From positions 186,001 to 250,000 of the forward strand of contig NZ_VDQT01000004.1 in assembly GCF_007667275.1 (NCBI RefSeq): a stretch of DNA of 64,000 bases, given 5' to 3'. This stretch comes from Stenotrophomonas rhizophila (GTDB lineage: Bacteria > Pseudomonadota > Gammaproteobacteria > Xanthomonadales > Xanthomonadaceae). Shown piece by piece: positions 27,856-35,422 of this stretch. Position 1 is the stretch's first letter. Each line of letters opens with the position of its first letter. The notes under the pieces were generated by a model. That model was not told the origin of the DNA, ran no database searches, and saw only the letters and a list, made by a program, of their open reading frames with translations. The position numbers were made by a program, and so were the translations under genes.

Positions 27856-27897
27856 ATGAAAAATGGAGAGATCAACGTGATAAGGGTCGGCCAGTGA
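27856..27897 (+). pseudogene. Toxin C-terminal tail remnant
   Basis: A 13-codon open tail, MKNGEINVIRVGQ then TGA, that continues upstream without a start. The stop overlaps the GTG of the next gene (GTGA). The ending -VxQ* recurs at 30658-30705 and, without its stop, at 32362-32396, so these look like the last codons of related lost toxins. Confidence 0.45.
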
Positions 27898-28289
27898 GTC
27901 TTACAATGTGGATTGAGATCGAGATTGGTGCGAGCATTCAAGGCATCTCAAGCACTTTAGTGCCCATGGACATCCAGATGGAGCCCATCGACCATGGCGC
28001 TTCTGGCTTCTTCAACAGATCTCATTGCCAGTTCATGTTCCGATATGACGCTTCACCTGAAGAAGTGCTGGTCGACGTAGTGGAAGTGGATTGGCGCGTC
28101 GGCGTCCGGGGGTCCTTTCACTACCGAGCAGATAGCCTTCATGAGAGTTGGGAGGACATCTCTGAATTTGTCCGTTGCTATGCGGCGTCACATCCATTCA
28201 AGTTCATCTTGTCATTCCAGTTCGAGACTCTTTATGCAGTCAGGGACGAGCATGGACTAAGGTTCGTAGGTCCAATGCCTGAAGGCTGA
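27894..28289 (+). CDS. Putative immunity protein, unrecognised family
   Basis: A 131-residue protein from GTG 27894 (ATG 27906 is an alternative). It is acidic, rich in aromatic residues and beta-prone (MFRYDASPEEVLVDVVEVDW, FKFILSFQFETLYAV). No signal peptide or membrane segment. The overlap of the start with a decayed toxin tail is the evidence for an immunity role; the fold is unknown to me. Confidence 0.5.
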   Translation: MSLTMWIEIEIGASIQGISSTLVPMDIQMEPIDHGASGFFNRSHCQFMFRYDASPEEVLVDVVEVDWRVGVRGSFHYRADSLHESWEDISEFVRCYAASHPFKFILSFQFETLYAVRDEHGLRFVGPMPEG

Positions 28290-28364
28290 ATTCCAACAAG
28301 GCGGTCAGATGGTGGAAATTGCAACGTGAGCAACTGAACTGGCACTGCTGTGTGTCTTCACGCT

Positions 28365-28499
28365 ATGCGCATTACGGAGGGTGACACCACCCTGCGCGGC
28401 GCCACCGCAACCGCCGACCGGATCGACATCAAGACCGGTGGCACCCTCACCATTGAATCGCTGCAGGACGTTGCAGAAGACTGTCCCCCGAGGAACTAG
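28365..28499 (+). pseudogene. Filamentous-haemagglutinin (CdiA-like) repeat fragment
   Basis: A 44-codon open stretch reads DTTLRGATATADRIDIKTGG and TLTIESLQDVAE, which is the characteristic wording of the FHA/CdiA beta-helix repeats (GDTTLRGA..., GG.L.IESLQD). It is cut off by unrelated residues and a TAG. It is direct evidence that a cdiA-type gene once contributed DNA to this island. Confidence 0.7.
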
Positions 28500-28502
28500 A
28501 GC

Positions 28503-28874
28503 GTGGAAAGTAATCGTTATCGATACGCCCAGTTGCGAGATGAGTTCTTGGGATTGGCGTATGAGTATTGCAGGGTCAAAGCAATGGGAACTCGTGGTTG
28601 GATTGAAGGCGAGACGTCGGCAGGCTTTGCACGTGACCAGCTTGACGGGGTATTCGACTCCGACATTGAGAACCTAATGCTCGAAGTTGTTTGCCTTATC
28701 TCTGCAGCCGGACGAGAGCCGCCAAAAATACGCGAGCTTCAGCTGTCTCGCGCTGCGCAGCTTCTCGATCGTGTTGGAGGGAACGGGATCCATCAACTCC
28801 TTGATGCCGACGGGGCATCTGAGCTTCTTTGCGACTTGAAGATCCTGGGCCTATGGCGACCGAAATCATCGTGA
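28503..28874 (+). CDS. Putative immunity protein, unrecognised family
   Basis: A 123-residue protein starting at GTG 28503, four bases after the FHA fragment. It is helical and acidic at the start (RYAQLRDEFLGLAYEYCRV) and ends in a compact leucine-rich segment. No known motif is seen. Its place between a CdiA fragment and a decayed deaminase makes an immunity role likely, but this is inference. Confidence 0.45.
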   Translation: MESNRYRYAQLRDEFLGLAYEYCRVKAMGTRGWIEGETSAGFARDQLDGVFDSDIENLMLEVVCLISAAGREPPKIRELQLSRAAQLLDRVGGNGIHQLLDADGASELLCDLKILGLWRPKSS

Positions 28875-29144
28875 CTAATCCAAATTTCGGATCGTGGCGA
28901 AGTCTGTCCCGGCGAGCAGGATATCCAGAAGGTGCATGATGCTTGGCTTGCGGTCGGTGCGGACATGAGCATCTCTGTCTCCGGAAAAGACGTCTGCGGA
29001 TTCTGTAAGGGCGACATCGCTGCGGCGGCCCAGGCTGCTGGCTTGAATTCCCTTAGTGTCAGAGCGGTTGACAACAAGACCGGTCTACCAAAGACCTACT
29101 ATTGGACCCAGGGTATGCGCTCAATCAGAGAGAAGAAATCGTGA
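28875..29144 (+). pseudogene. Truncated deaminase toxin tip
   Basis: The open frame without start (28875 on) ends with a clear deaminase C-terminal half: VCGFCKGDIAAAAQAAGL, then LSVRAVDNKTGLPKTYYW. The CxxC pair is present, but the preceding segment reads VCPGEQDIQ where a catalytic HAE would be expected, so the enzyme is truncated and most probably inactive. The stop overlaps the next gene by GTGA. Confidence 0.6.
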
Positions 29145-29563
29145 AGCTAGCCGGATTCTACGTAAGTTCGGATACTGCGCGCACGCAGCTGGCAGTTCGG
29201 AATGATCCTTCCAATGAAGAGATTGACGCTGCGCTGCAGCTATTCTCGGCAATGAGCGGAATTGTTAGCCTGAGTGAAGATCCCGTGCCTGAGGTCGGAG
29301 TCTACGAACTGGCACTATATGCAGACAGCGGAAACTTCATGCTCATGCTTAGTCGCTGCACCGACGGCGGAGATCACGAGGTAGATACCATCACAAATCC
29401 CACTGCGGGCGAAGGGGAGATTGAAATCCTTGGGGACCTGTATCAGCGATGCATGACGACACGTGACATCGAGCCGGTAAGAAGGTGCTTTCATGAATTC
29501 GCCTCTACTGGAAACGTCCAATCGGCGTCGCTGAAACTTCACGAGGGTGCCGGCTCCCCATAA
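29141..29563 (+). CDS. Imm1-like immunity protein
   Basis: A 140-residue acidic protein from GTG 29141, overlapping the stop of the decayed deaminase. The layout (an ELALYADSGNFMLMLSR strand pair, a DLYQRCMTTRDIEPVRRC segment, then HEFASTGNVQSASL) resembles the Imm1 family, which commonly pairs with deaminase toxins. The neighbour supports that reading. No transmembrane segment. Confidence 0.55.
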   Translation: MKLAGFYVSSDTARTQLAVRNDPSNEEIDAALQLFSAMSGIVSLSEDPVPEVGVYELALYADSGNFMLMLSRCTDGGDHEVDTITNPTAGEGEIEILGDLYQRCMTTRDIEPVRRCFHEFASTGNVQSASLKLHEGAGSP

Positions 29564-29855
29564 CTTCGGCTACTTGATCGGTCAAGGTCAGGCCAACGAA
29601 TGCCGTGGTCAGCATGGGTGAACTTGCGGCGCTGCGAAGTGCACTGCAAGCTCGTCGATTGGCAAGCGCCGTTACCAGCGTACGCACCTGGGCGGCCGGG
29701 CGCTGCCGGTCGTAGCTCCACCAGCCACCGGTCGTGACCACGGCAACCACGGCCGCCGCGACGGCCCAGCCGCGCAGACCGGCCGCACGTGTTGGTCGCG
29801 GCGTGGCGTCCGCTCGAGATGAGCCAAATCGGAACAAGATCGGAGACAGCTAATA
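29564..29855. other. High-GC filler with a possible minus-strand gene scrap
   Basis: The stretch is clearly richer in GC than its flanks. On the minus strand 29560-29837 reads a basic N-terminus and one hydrophobic helix (WAVAAAVVAVVTTGGWW), then loses coherence. It could be the start of an anti-sigma or FecR-like membrane protein that was cut by the neighbouring insertion. No intact gene is supported. Confidence 0.35.
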
Positions 29856-30056
29856 ATGTCAGTGCATGGATGGGAGAGCAGGGGGAAGACGGTCCGAGGT
29901 TTGATTGAGGAGCTTCGCACTTTCGAGAATCAAGACTTGAAGGTTGAGATTGCGTTTGGGCCAGGCGAAGAGAGCTTTCCGATCAGTCTCGTCGGCAATG
30001 ACGGAGGAAAGTGCATTCTCTTTTGCCTCGCTGGGGGTTCTAAGCCGAGTGCGTGA
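29856..30056 (+). CDS. Small acidic protein, possible immunity fragment
   Basis: A 66-residue product starting at ATG 29856 with a GGAG site. Reads TVRGLIEELRTFENQDLKVE then ESFPISLVG, a pattern I have seen in small uncharacterised proteins, with no assigned role. A decayed second copy of its C-terminal half follows at once (30057-30180). Confidence 0.45.
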   Translation: MSVHGWESRGKTVRGLIEELRTFENQDLKVEIAFGPGEESFPISLVGNDGGKCILFCLAGGSKPSA

Positions 30057-30180
30057 TGGCGATCGAACGGAGCGGCAGGAAGATTGAATGCCGCTTCGGC
30101 CCAATCGAAGAGGCTCCTCCGGCCAGACCTTGCCTGTCCAACTGCCTTGCTGGGAGTTCTGAGCCAGGTGTGGAGTAGTG
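30057..30180 (+). pseudogene. Decayed tandem copy of the preceding small gene
   Basis: Translation gives RKIECRFGPIEEAPP, matching LKVEIAFGPGEESFP of the gene at 29856, and the DNA endings CTCGCTGGGGGTTCTAAGCC and CTTGCTGGGAGTTCTGAGCC align. There is no start codon, so it is a remnant of a local duplication. Confidence 0.55.
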
Positions 30181-30240
30181 CGTGACGTGAGCATCTTGGT
30201 TCCAACGAACTGCAGCCATTGGCGCTGAACTCGGGAGACG

Positions 30241-30471
30241 ATGAAAGCGACCAAGCAGAACATCCTTCGGCTCTCTTGCTTGTGCCTATGGGTTCTCTGT
30301 GTGCTGGTTGAGTCTGCGTTCTTGAGGGACGCGGCCTGCAGCAAGGCCCTCTACACCGCGCTAGGGACAATGGAGTTTTCAAATCGAGAGGATATGGACG
30401 TCCTTGACGCCGTAGCTAGCCGCGCAGTCCGCGCGCATGGTTCCCATGTCGCGTTTCGATTCCTTGGATAG
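30241..30471 (+). CDS. Truncated small membrane protein
   Basis: A 76-residue product after a GGGAGAC site. Residues 1-27 (MKATKQNILRLSCLCLWVLC...) are related to the N-terminus of the protein at 31352 (MAGAKYNLIHLAYFCLWALC...), but the rest diverges and lacks the later hydrophobic helices. I read it as a broken paralogue. The following 186 bp hold nothing I recognise. Confidence 0.4.
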   Translation: MKATKQNILRLSCLCLWVLCVLVESAFLRDAACSKALYTALGTMEFSNREDMDVLDAVASRAVRAHGSHVAFRFLG

Positions 30472-30657
30472 GTTTGGGCGAATGTGTACGGTGGGCTTTC
30501 CGTGTGTACCAAGGGGTTGGGGTACAGTCAGCAGCCCGTTCAGTAGTTCTAGTATCTGGCTTGATGACTTTGTGTGGTGCCCAATGCTCGCGACATAGGT
30601 GAGCAGGTCCACAAGCTTCAGTGGCGGTGGAGTGACTTCCAATCAAGGCAAAAGTGC

Positions 30658-30705
30658 ATGACCATTCGCGATTCGCAGGGAAAATCGATAGAGGTCTGCC
30701 AGTGA
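30658..30705 (+). pseudogene. Toxin C-terminal tail remnant
   Basis: MTIRDSQGKSIEVCQ then TGA, with the stop overlapping the GTG start of the membrane immunity candidate (GTGA). The 35 bases 30670-30704 match 32362-32396 at 31 positions. Confidence 0.5.
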
Positions 30706-31151
30706 ACCAACGTCTTGCGCTTTCTAAGATTCTTGCGGTTGCGCTCAGCGCCGGCGTCTGCGGGTTGCTTCTGATCGGCCTACCACTGAGCGTCAACGCA
30801 GGGACAGCAATTGAGACGGTCTACTTCTCTTCGATCATAGGCATGGTGGCAGCTATCTTCGGCGTGGTGGTTGGCTTCCCAGCGATTCTCATTGTTGATG
30901 CTGTACTACCTCACGCGAAGTTCCGCCATGTCGCGTTGGGCGCGTTCTGTGCGGTGCTCGCTTGGCTCATAGTAGAGGGCGCCTTTGCGCGTGACGCCTG
31001 GAACAACATCTGGGCAAGCAGCACCTTCTGGATTGAATGGGCGCCCAGGCGACTTGCAGTGTTTGCGATCATAGGTCTGCTCGCGGGCATCCTTTACTCT
31101 TTCATCTGGCCCAGCTTGCTACGAAAGCTGACAGCGGCCAAGGACAGGTAG
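30702..31151 (+). CDS. Four-helix membrane protein, candidate membrane immunity protein
   Basis: A 149-residue integral membrane protein starting at GTG 30702. Four hydrophobic segments are visible: ILAVALSAGVCGLLLIG, a long one around SIIGMVAAIFGVVVGFPAILI, VALGAFCAVLAWLIV, and LAVFAIIGLLAGILYSFIW. A conserved block EGAFARDAW...STFWIEWAPRR recurs in the paralogue at 33027. Membrane-embedded immunity proteins usually protect against pore-forming or membrane-acting toxins, which I infer here from the overlap with a toxin tail. Function unproven. Confidence 0.5.
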   Translation: MNQRLALSKILAVALSAGVCGLLLIGLPLSVNAGTAIETVYFSSIIGMVAAIFGVVVGFPAILIVDAVLPHAKFRHVALGAFCAVLAWLIVEGAFARDAWNNIWASSTFWIEWAPRRLAVFAIIGLLAGILYSFIWPSLLRKLTAAKDR

Positions 31152-31351
31152 AAGGGCTGGTCGAGTGACAGTAAGTATTTCGAGACTAGCGTGGCGGGTG
31201 GCGAGTTGGTGCCGCGGACGGCACCACCGCTGATCAGGGGATGTCCTGAAGCCTCGTGAGACCCCGGCTGTGCGGGCGGCTGCAATAATTGACTGGAGTA
31301 AAATTGTGTCTAGATCGTGGTGAATGGATTGCATGAGTCAGGAGCGTGATC

Positions 31352-31663
31352 ATGGCAGGAGCGAAGTACAACCTGATTCACCTTGCGTACTTTTGCCTCT
31401 GGGCGCTATGTGCGCTGGTCGAGCTACTTTCTGCCTATTCCCATTGGAATAGGGGCTTGAGATTGATGCCTCAACTTCTTTTGGGACCTTACGGGGACTG
31501 GGTCCGGCTCGCCGTCGTCGTGTCATGCCTGTCTCTTCCAGTCCTTCTCTGCGTTCTCGTCGCTCGTTTGCGGCACTGGAAATGGACTAGGCTCCTGGAG
31601 GTCTTCCTGGCGATCGTTGTCGTTACCCTATTCCTATACAACATGTCTTTCATAAGGTCTTAG
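31352..31663 (+). CDS. Small membrane protein, uncharacterised
   Basis: A 103-residue protein with three hydrophobic segments, starting at ATG 31352 after AGGAG at 7-nt spacing. The N-terminus is related to the truncated protein at 30241. It stands among immunity genes but has no toxin remnant directly before it. The 200 bp upstream (31152-31351) show no gene. Confidence 0.5.
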   Translation: MAGAKYNLIHLAYFCLWALCALVELLSAYSHWNRGLRLMPQLLLGPYGDWVRLAVVVSCLSLPVLLCVLVARLRHWKWTRLLEVFLAIVVVTLFLYNMSFIRS

Positions 31664-31733
31664 TTCCCAACGCCTAATCATCTCCAATCGTCGAGTTCCC
31701 GATGATCATTCTTGCCTAAATTACTGACCGTAC

Positions 31734-32270
31734 ATGACTGTCTTTGGCGACCCAAACAATTTCGCACTCATTGCCGCGAGCGTCCAATCCTGGAACGAAA
31801 GGCCTGGCCTGGGGAATGGCATTTTTCACTTCGTTGTAGATGGTCGGCTATTCCCACGACGAGCGAGGGTTTCAGCGCTCTCGGCAGACATCGGTAGCTT
31901 GTCGCCCGGTAATGCTCTTGTGGATCTTCCAGAGAATCCCGATGTGTCAAGTCTTGGTGCGGATGATGCATTCCGCTTTCTGCTGAATGGAATGCTTCCC
32001 TACATCCTTATGGATGAAGATGAGATCCCCGATAACTTCCAGACTGACTATACCTACCAAGCCTCGACGAACAATTTGGAGGATGAGAATTGCTTCGCCT
32101 TTGCAATGAAGGTTGGCCATCAGGTCAGGGTGCTCGCAGCGGAGATCGTGCTGGACCCCCTTGCTGGTGGTAAGCGCTTGTTGGATGTATCCGAGGCGTG
32201 GATCGATGTGAAGGAGCTCGCGGAAATTATTGATCTTGCGAAAGAAGCCTTCAAGAATCGAAGACTCTAG
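31734..32270 (+). CDS. Imm42-like immunity protein
   Basis: A 178-residue soluble protein. The opening MTVFGDPNNFALIAASVQSW, then GNGIFHFVVDGRLFP, matches my knowledge of the immunity-42 family, whose members begin with an FGDP box followed by a G.F.F.VDG strand pair. Members protect against polymorphic toxins of CDI, T6SS and related systems. No toxin remains directly upstream. Confidence 0.6.
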   Translation: MTVFGDPNNFALIAASVQSWNERPGLGNGIFHFVVDGRLFPRRARVSALSADIGSLSPGNALVDLPENPDVSSLGADDAFRFLLNGMLPYILMDEDEIPDNFQTDYTYQASTNNLEDENCFAFAMKVGHQVRVLAAEIVLDPLAGGKRLLDVSEAWIDVKELAEIIDLAKEAFKNRRL

Positions 32271-32325
32271 CTGCCTCCAGCAGTTGCGCGATCCCTGCGA
32301 CCGAGTGGTCGGTCTTGGGTTTCCT

Positions 32326-32396
32326 GGATCGTGGCGAAGCCTCTGGTGGCGCCTTGACTCGGATTCGCAGGGAAAGGCGATAGATGTCTCCCAGTG
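32326..32396 (+). pseudogene. Toxin-end remnant with direct repeats to other modules
   Basis: GGATCGTGGCGAAG (32326-32339) repeats 28889-28902 in front of the truncated deaminase, and 32362-32396 repeats the toxin tail of 30670-30704 (31 of 35 bases). Here the tail reads DSQGKAIDVSQ but the TGA has become TGC, so it no longer terminates. Remnant of a lost toxin module. Confidence 0.5.
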
Positions 32397-32499
32397 CGGC
32401 GCCATTGCCATGACAGATGCAGTCACAGTGAGCTTATGTTCGCGGATGCGCAAAGGCGCACTGCAGCCGACACTTCTGCAACACCGACCAGGAAACCCT

Positions 32500-32847
32500 A
32501 TGAAAGCCATACTTCGAAGTATTTCAAGCGACACGTTCAATATCCGGACATGGAGTCCGGAAGATGCAGAATGCTTCGCGCTTGACCTCCTGCTGAAGAT
32601 TGGCGCGGAGGGGTCTGATGGCGCCGATAACTTTGATTTGAAAGTGTGCAGCCCCAGCTGGTTGGCGCAGACGTCGTGGAGCTTCCGGTGGGGACGTGGC
32701 TTGCTGATCGTTGCAGAGTACGATTTCGCTGCAATTGAGAAGGAGATATCGGCGCATGTTGCCGCTTGTCAGGGTGACACTTGGATCGAAATTGCAGTCA
32801 AACTCTCCCGGACCTTGATGTGGGAGTTCGAAGACTACGTTCAGTAA
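32500..32847 (+). CDS. Imm8-family immunity protein
   Basis: A 115-residue protein from ATG 32500 (AGGAAA site). It follows the Imm8 pattern closely: MKAILRSISSDTFNI, WSPEDAECFALDLLLKIG, GADNFDLKVCSPSWL, GLLIVAEYDFAAIE, then CQGDTWIEIAVKL and a final MWEFEDY. Imm8 proteins neutralise toxins of contact-dependent and other polymorphic systems in the cytoplasm. Orphan here, since only a toxin-tail remnant precedes it. Confidence 0.8.
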   Translation: MKAILRSISSDTFNIRTWSPEDAECFALDLLLKIGAEGSDGADNFDLKVCSPSWLAQTSWSFRWGRGLLIVAEYDFAAIEKEISAHVAACQGDTWIEIAVKLSRTLMWEFEDYVQ

Positions 32848-33026
32848 CCTGGGCAGTTGCTTGGGGGGAGGACTGCTATAGGCGACGCGCGTGACAGGCT
32901 GTTGGCAAGCCGAGCGTCCATCCGTCTGGGAGGAAGGCGTATCAAGGGTCTCGAGCACGACGCTTCATGCGGACCATCAGGCATGCAGAACTTGGCCATG
33001 AACCACCCGCTCAAGGAAGGTCAGGT

Positions 33027-33482
33027 ATGCAAATGAGTACCTGGAACTGGGCCGCAAGAATGATTGCGGTGCCCGTCAGCACGGCTGTCGCCGGAAGCGT
33101 TGTCTTTCTGGCACTGTGGCTCCATGCCGCGAACATCCCGCTGGATGACGCGTTCAAGGCGCTGCCACTCTTCCTCATCATAGGCGCCGTGATCGGTCTG
33201 ATCGTGGGATGCCCACTGGTGTGCCTGATCGATGGAATGTTCGAGCGCTGGCGGTTTCGACATGTGATTTTTGGCGCTGTCGGCGCCGTATTGGGCTGGC
33301 TCCTGATGGAGGGAGCATTCGCCAGTGGCGCGTGGGACGCCATCTGGACGAGCCGGACGTTCTGGATGACCTGGGCACCCAGAAGGATCGCGGTCTTCTC
33401 GATAATCGGCCTTCTGAGTGGTCTGCTCTACATGGGTATGGTCTCGCTCATTGATCGCGCCATACCCCGCGAGCGCTGGTAG
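33027..33482 (+). CDS. Four-helix membrane protein, paralogue of the 30702 product
   Basis: A 151-residue membrane protein; the start at ATG 33027 has AAGGAAGG 6 bp ahead. The block EGAFASGAWDAIWTSRTFW followed by WAPRRIAVFSIIGLLSG aligns with the 30702 protein over the second half. Its codons are richer in G and C than the copy at 30702, so the two were not simply duplicated in place; independent arrival or amelioration are both possible. Candidate membrane immunity protein. Confidence 0.5.
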   Translation: MQMSTWNWAARMIAVPVSTAVAGSVVFLALWLHAANIPLDDAFKALPLFLIIGAVIGLIVGCPLVCLIDGMFERWRFRHVIFGAVGAVLGWLLMEGAFASGAWDAIWTSRTFWMTWAPRRIAVFSIIGLLSGLLYMGMVSLIDRAIPRERW

Positions 33483-33521
33483 AGCTACGCACGGCGGGGC
33501 CGAATGACGCACAATCGAGCC

Positions 33522-34262
33522 ATGCGCCGATTCCGCCACCCGCTCGTGCTGCTCGCCACCCTCCTGCTCGCCGCCTGCGCCAGCACGGACGTACGCAGCC
33601 CGCTGGCCACCTGGGTACCGTCGCCGAACCACAACGTGCGCAGCCCGGTCATCATCGTGCTGCACCACACCGACCAGGACAGCGTGCAGCAGAGCCTGCA
33701 GACGCTGCGCACCGCCAACAGCGGCGGGCGGGTCAGTTCGCATTACCTGGTGGGCGCGGATGGCCATATCTATCAGCTGGTGGCCGACAACCGCCGTGCC
33801 TGGCATGCCGGTGGCGGCCGTTGGGGCACCATTACCGACCTCAATTCGGCGTCGATCGGCATCGAGATCGACAACAACGGCAGCAGCCCGTTCGCCCCGG
33901 CGCAGATTGCCGCGCTGATCCGGCTGCTGGGCGACCTGTGTACCCGGCTGGATATCCCGCGCAGCCAGATCATCGCGCACGCCGACCTGGCCCCGTCGCG
34001 CAAGCAGGATCCCAGCCGCTACTTCCCGTGGCAGCAGCTTGCCGACGCGGGATTCGGCCTGTGGCCGCGTGCCAGCGACGGCCCCGCGCCGGAAGGCTTC
34101 GACCCATGGCTGAGCCTGCAGGCGTTCGGGTACGCGCTGGAGGACCGCACCGCTGCCGTGGGTGCCTTCCACCGTCGCTTCCGCGGCCGCGACGACCTGC
34201 CGCCCACGCTCGATGCCGAAGACGCCCGCATCCTGTATTCGCTGCTGCAACAGACCCGGTGA
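33522..34262 (+). CDS. Lipoprotein N-acetylmuramoyl-L-alanine amidase (AmiD-like)
   Basis: A 246-residue lipoprotein (LLLAACAS) with an Amidase_2 domain. Zinc-ligand and catalytic segments are visible: VIIVLHHTD near residue 45, SSHYLVGADGHIYQLV, RAWHAGGG, and IIAHADLAPSRKQDP. A short C-terminal helical domain may bind peptidoglycan. It cleaves the amide between muramic acid and the stem peptide in recycling or turnover. It is directly followed by mltA (1 bp gap). Confidence 0.88.
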   Translation: MRRFRHPLVLLATLLLAACASTDVRSPLATWVPSPNHNVRSPVIIVLHHTDQDSVQQSLQTLRTANSGGRVSSHYLVGADGHIYQLVADNRRAWHAGGGRWGTITDLNSASIGIEIDNNGSSPFAPAQIAALIRLLGDLCTRLDIPRSQIIAHADLAPSRKQDPSRYFPWQQLADAGFGLWPRASDGPAPEGFDPWLSLQAFGYALEDRTAAVGAFHRRFRGRDDLPPTLDAEDARILYSLLQQTR

Positions 34263-34263
34263 C

Positions 34264-35412
34264 ATGACCCGACACTCTGCGTTCGCCCTCCTGGGCCTTT
34301 CCTTCCTGACCGCCTGCAGCGTCAGCCCGCCGAAGCCCGACGCCCCGGCCGCCAGCGTAACCACCACCTACGCGAAGTCCGACTGGGCCGCACTTCCTGC
34401 CGTCAGCGACAGCGACCTGCAGGCCGGTTTCGGCGCCTGGCGCAGCGCCTGCCCCCGCCTGAAGAGCGACGCGGTGTGGGCAGCGCCCTGCGCGGCTGCG
34501 GCGGGTGTGGCGACCACCCCCACGGCCATCCGCCAGTTCCTGCAGGACACCCTGCAGGTGTATGCCCTGCGCGCCGGGGGCCATCGTGCCGATGGCCTCA
34601 TCACCGGCTATTACGAGCCGGTCTACCCCGGCAGCCTCACCCGCACCGCCAAGGCCACCGTGCCGGTCTACGGCGTGCCGACCGACATGGTCAGCGTGCA
34701 GCTCGATAGCCTGTACCCCGAACTCAAGGGCAAGCGCCTGCGCGGCCGCGTGGAAGGGCGCGTGCTTCGCCCGTACGACGACGCCGCGACGATCAGCACC
34801 AAGGGCGTCAACGCACCGGTGCTGGCCTGGCTCACCCACCCGATGGACCTGCAGTTCCTGCAGATCCAGGGCTCGGGCCGCATCCGCCTGGACGACGGCC
34901 GCCAGCTGCGTATCGCCTACGCCGACCAGAACGGCCACCCGTACCGCCCGATCGGCCGCTGGCTGGTGGAGCAGGGCGAGCTGAAGAAGGAAGACGTCAC
35001 CATGGACGCCATCCGCAGCTGGGCCAACGCGCACCCGGCCCGCATTCCCGAGCTGCTGGCCAGCAACCCCAGCTACGTGTTCTTCAGCAAAGGCCCGGAC
35101 GGCGACGAAGGCCCGCGCGGTTCATTGAACGTGCCACTCACCCCCGGCTACAGCGTGGCGGTGGACCGCACCGTGGTGCCGCTGGGCAGCCTGTTGTGGC
35201 TGTCCACCACGCGCCCGGACGGCAGCGCGGTGGTGCGCCCGGTGGCCGCGCAGGACACCGGCGGCGCCATTGCCGGCGAAGTGCGTGCCGACCTGTACTG
35301 GGGCACCGGCGACGCCGCCGGCAAGCTGGCGGGGGACATGAAGCAGAAGGGCAACCTGTGGCTGCTGTGGCCCAAGGGTGCGGCCCTGCCCAGCAACACT
35401 ACGGGCGGTTGA
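34264..35412 (+). CDS. mltA: Membrane-bound lytic murein transglycosylase A
   Basis: A 382-residue outer membrane lipoprotein (LSFLTACS). MltA cleaves the MurNAc-GlcNAc bond of peptidoglycan, giving 1,6-anhydro ends. Conserved parts: GLITGYYEPVY near residue 115, then VYGVPTD, LQFLQIQGSGRI, and the C-terminal 3D-like domain with AQDTGGAIAG and DLYWG whose aspartates form the active site. It forms a likely operon with the amidase gene. Confidence 0.93.
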   Translation: MTRHSAFALLGLSFLTACSVSPPKPDAPAASVTTTYAKSDWAALPAVSDSDLQAGFGAWRSACPRLKSDAVWAAPCAAAAGVATTPTAIRQFLQDTLQVYALRAGGHRADGLITGYYEPVYPGSLTRTAKATVPVYGVPTDMVSVQLDSLYPELKGKRLRGRVEGRVLRPYDDAATISTKGVNAPVLAWLTHPMDLQFLQIQGSGRIRLDDGRQLRIAYADQNGHPYRPIGRWLVEQGELKKEDVTMDAIRSWANAHPARIPELLASNPSYVFFSKGPDGDEGPRGSLNVPLTPGYSVAVDRTVVPLGSLLWLSTTRPDGSAVVRPVAAQDTGGAIAGEVRADLYWGTGDAAGKLAGDMKQKGNLWLLWPKGAALPSNTTGG

Positions 35413-35422
35413 GGACACACCC

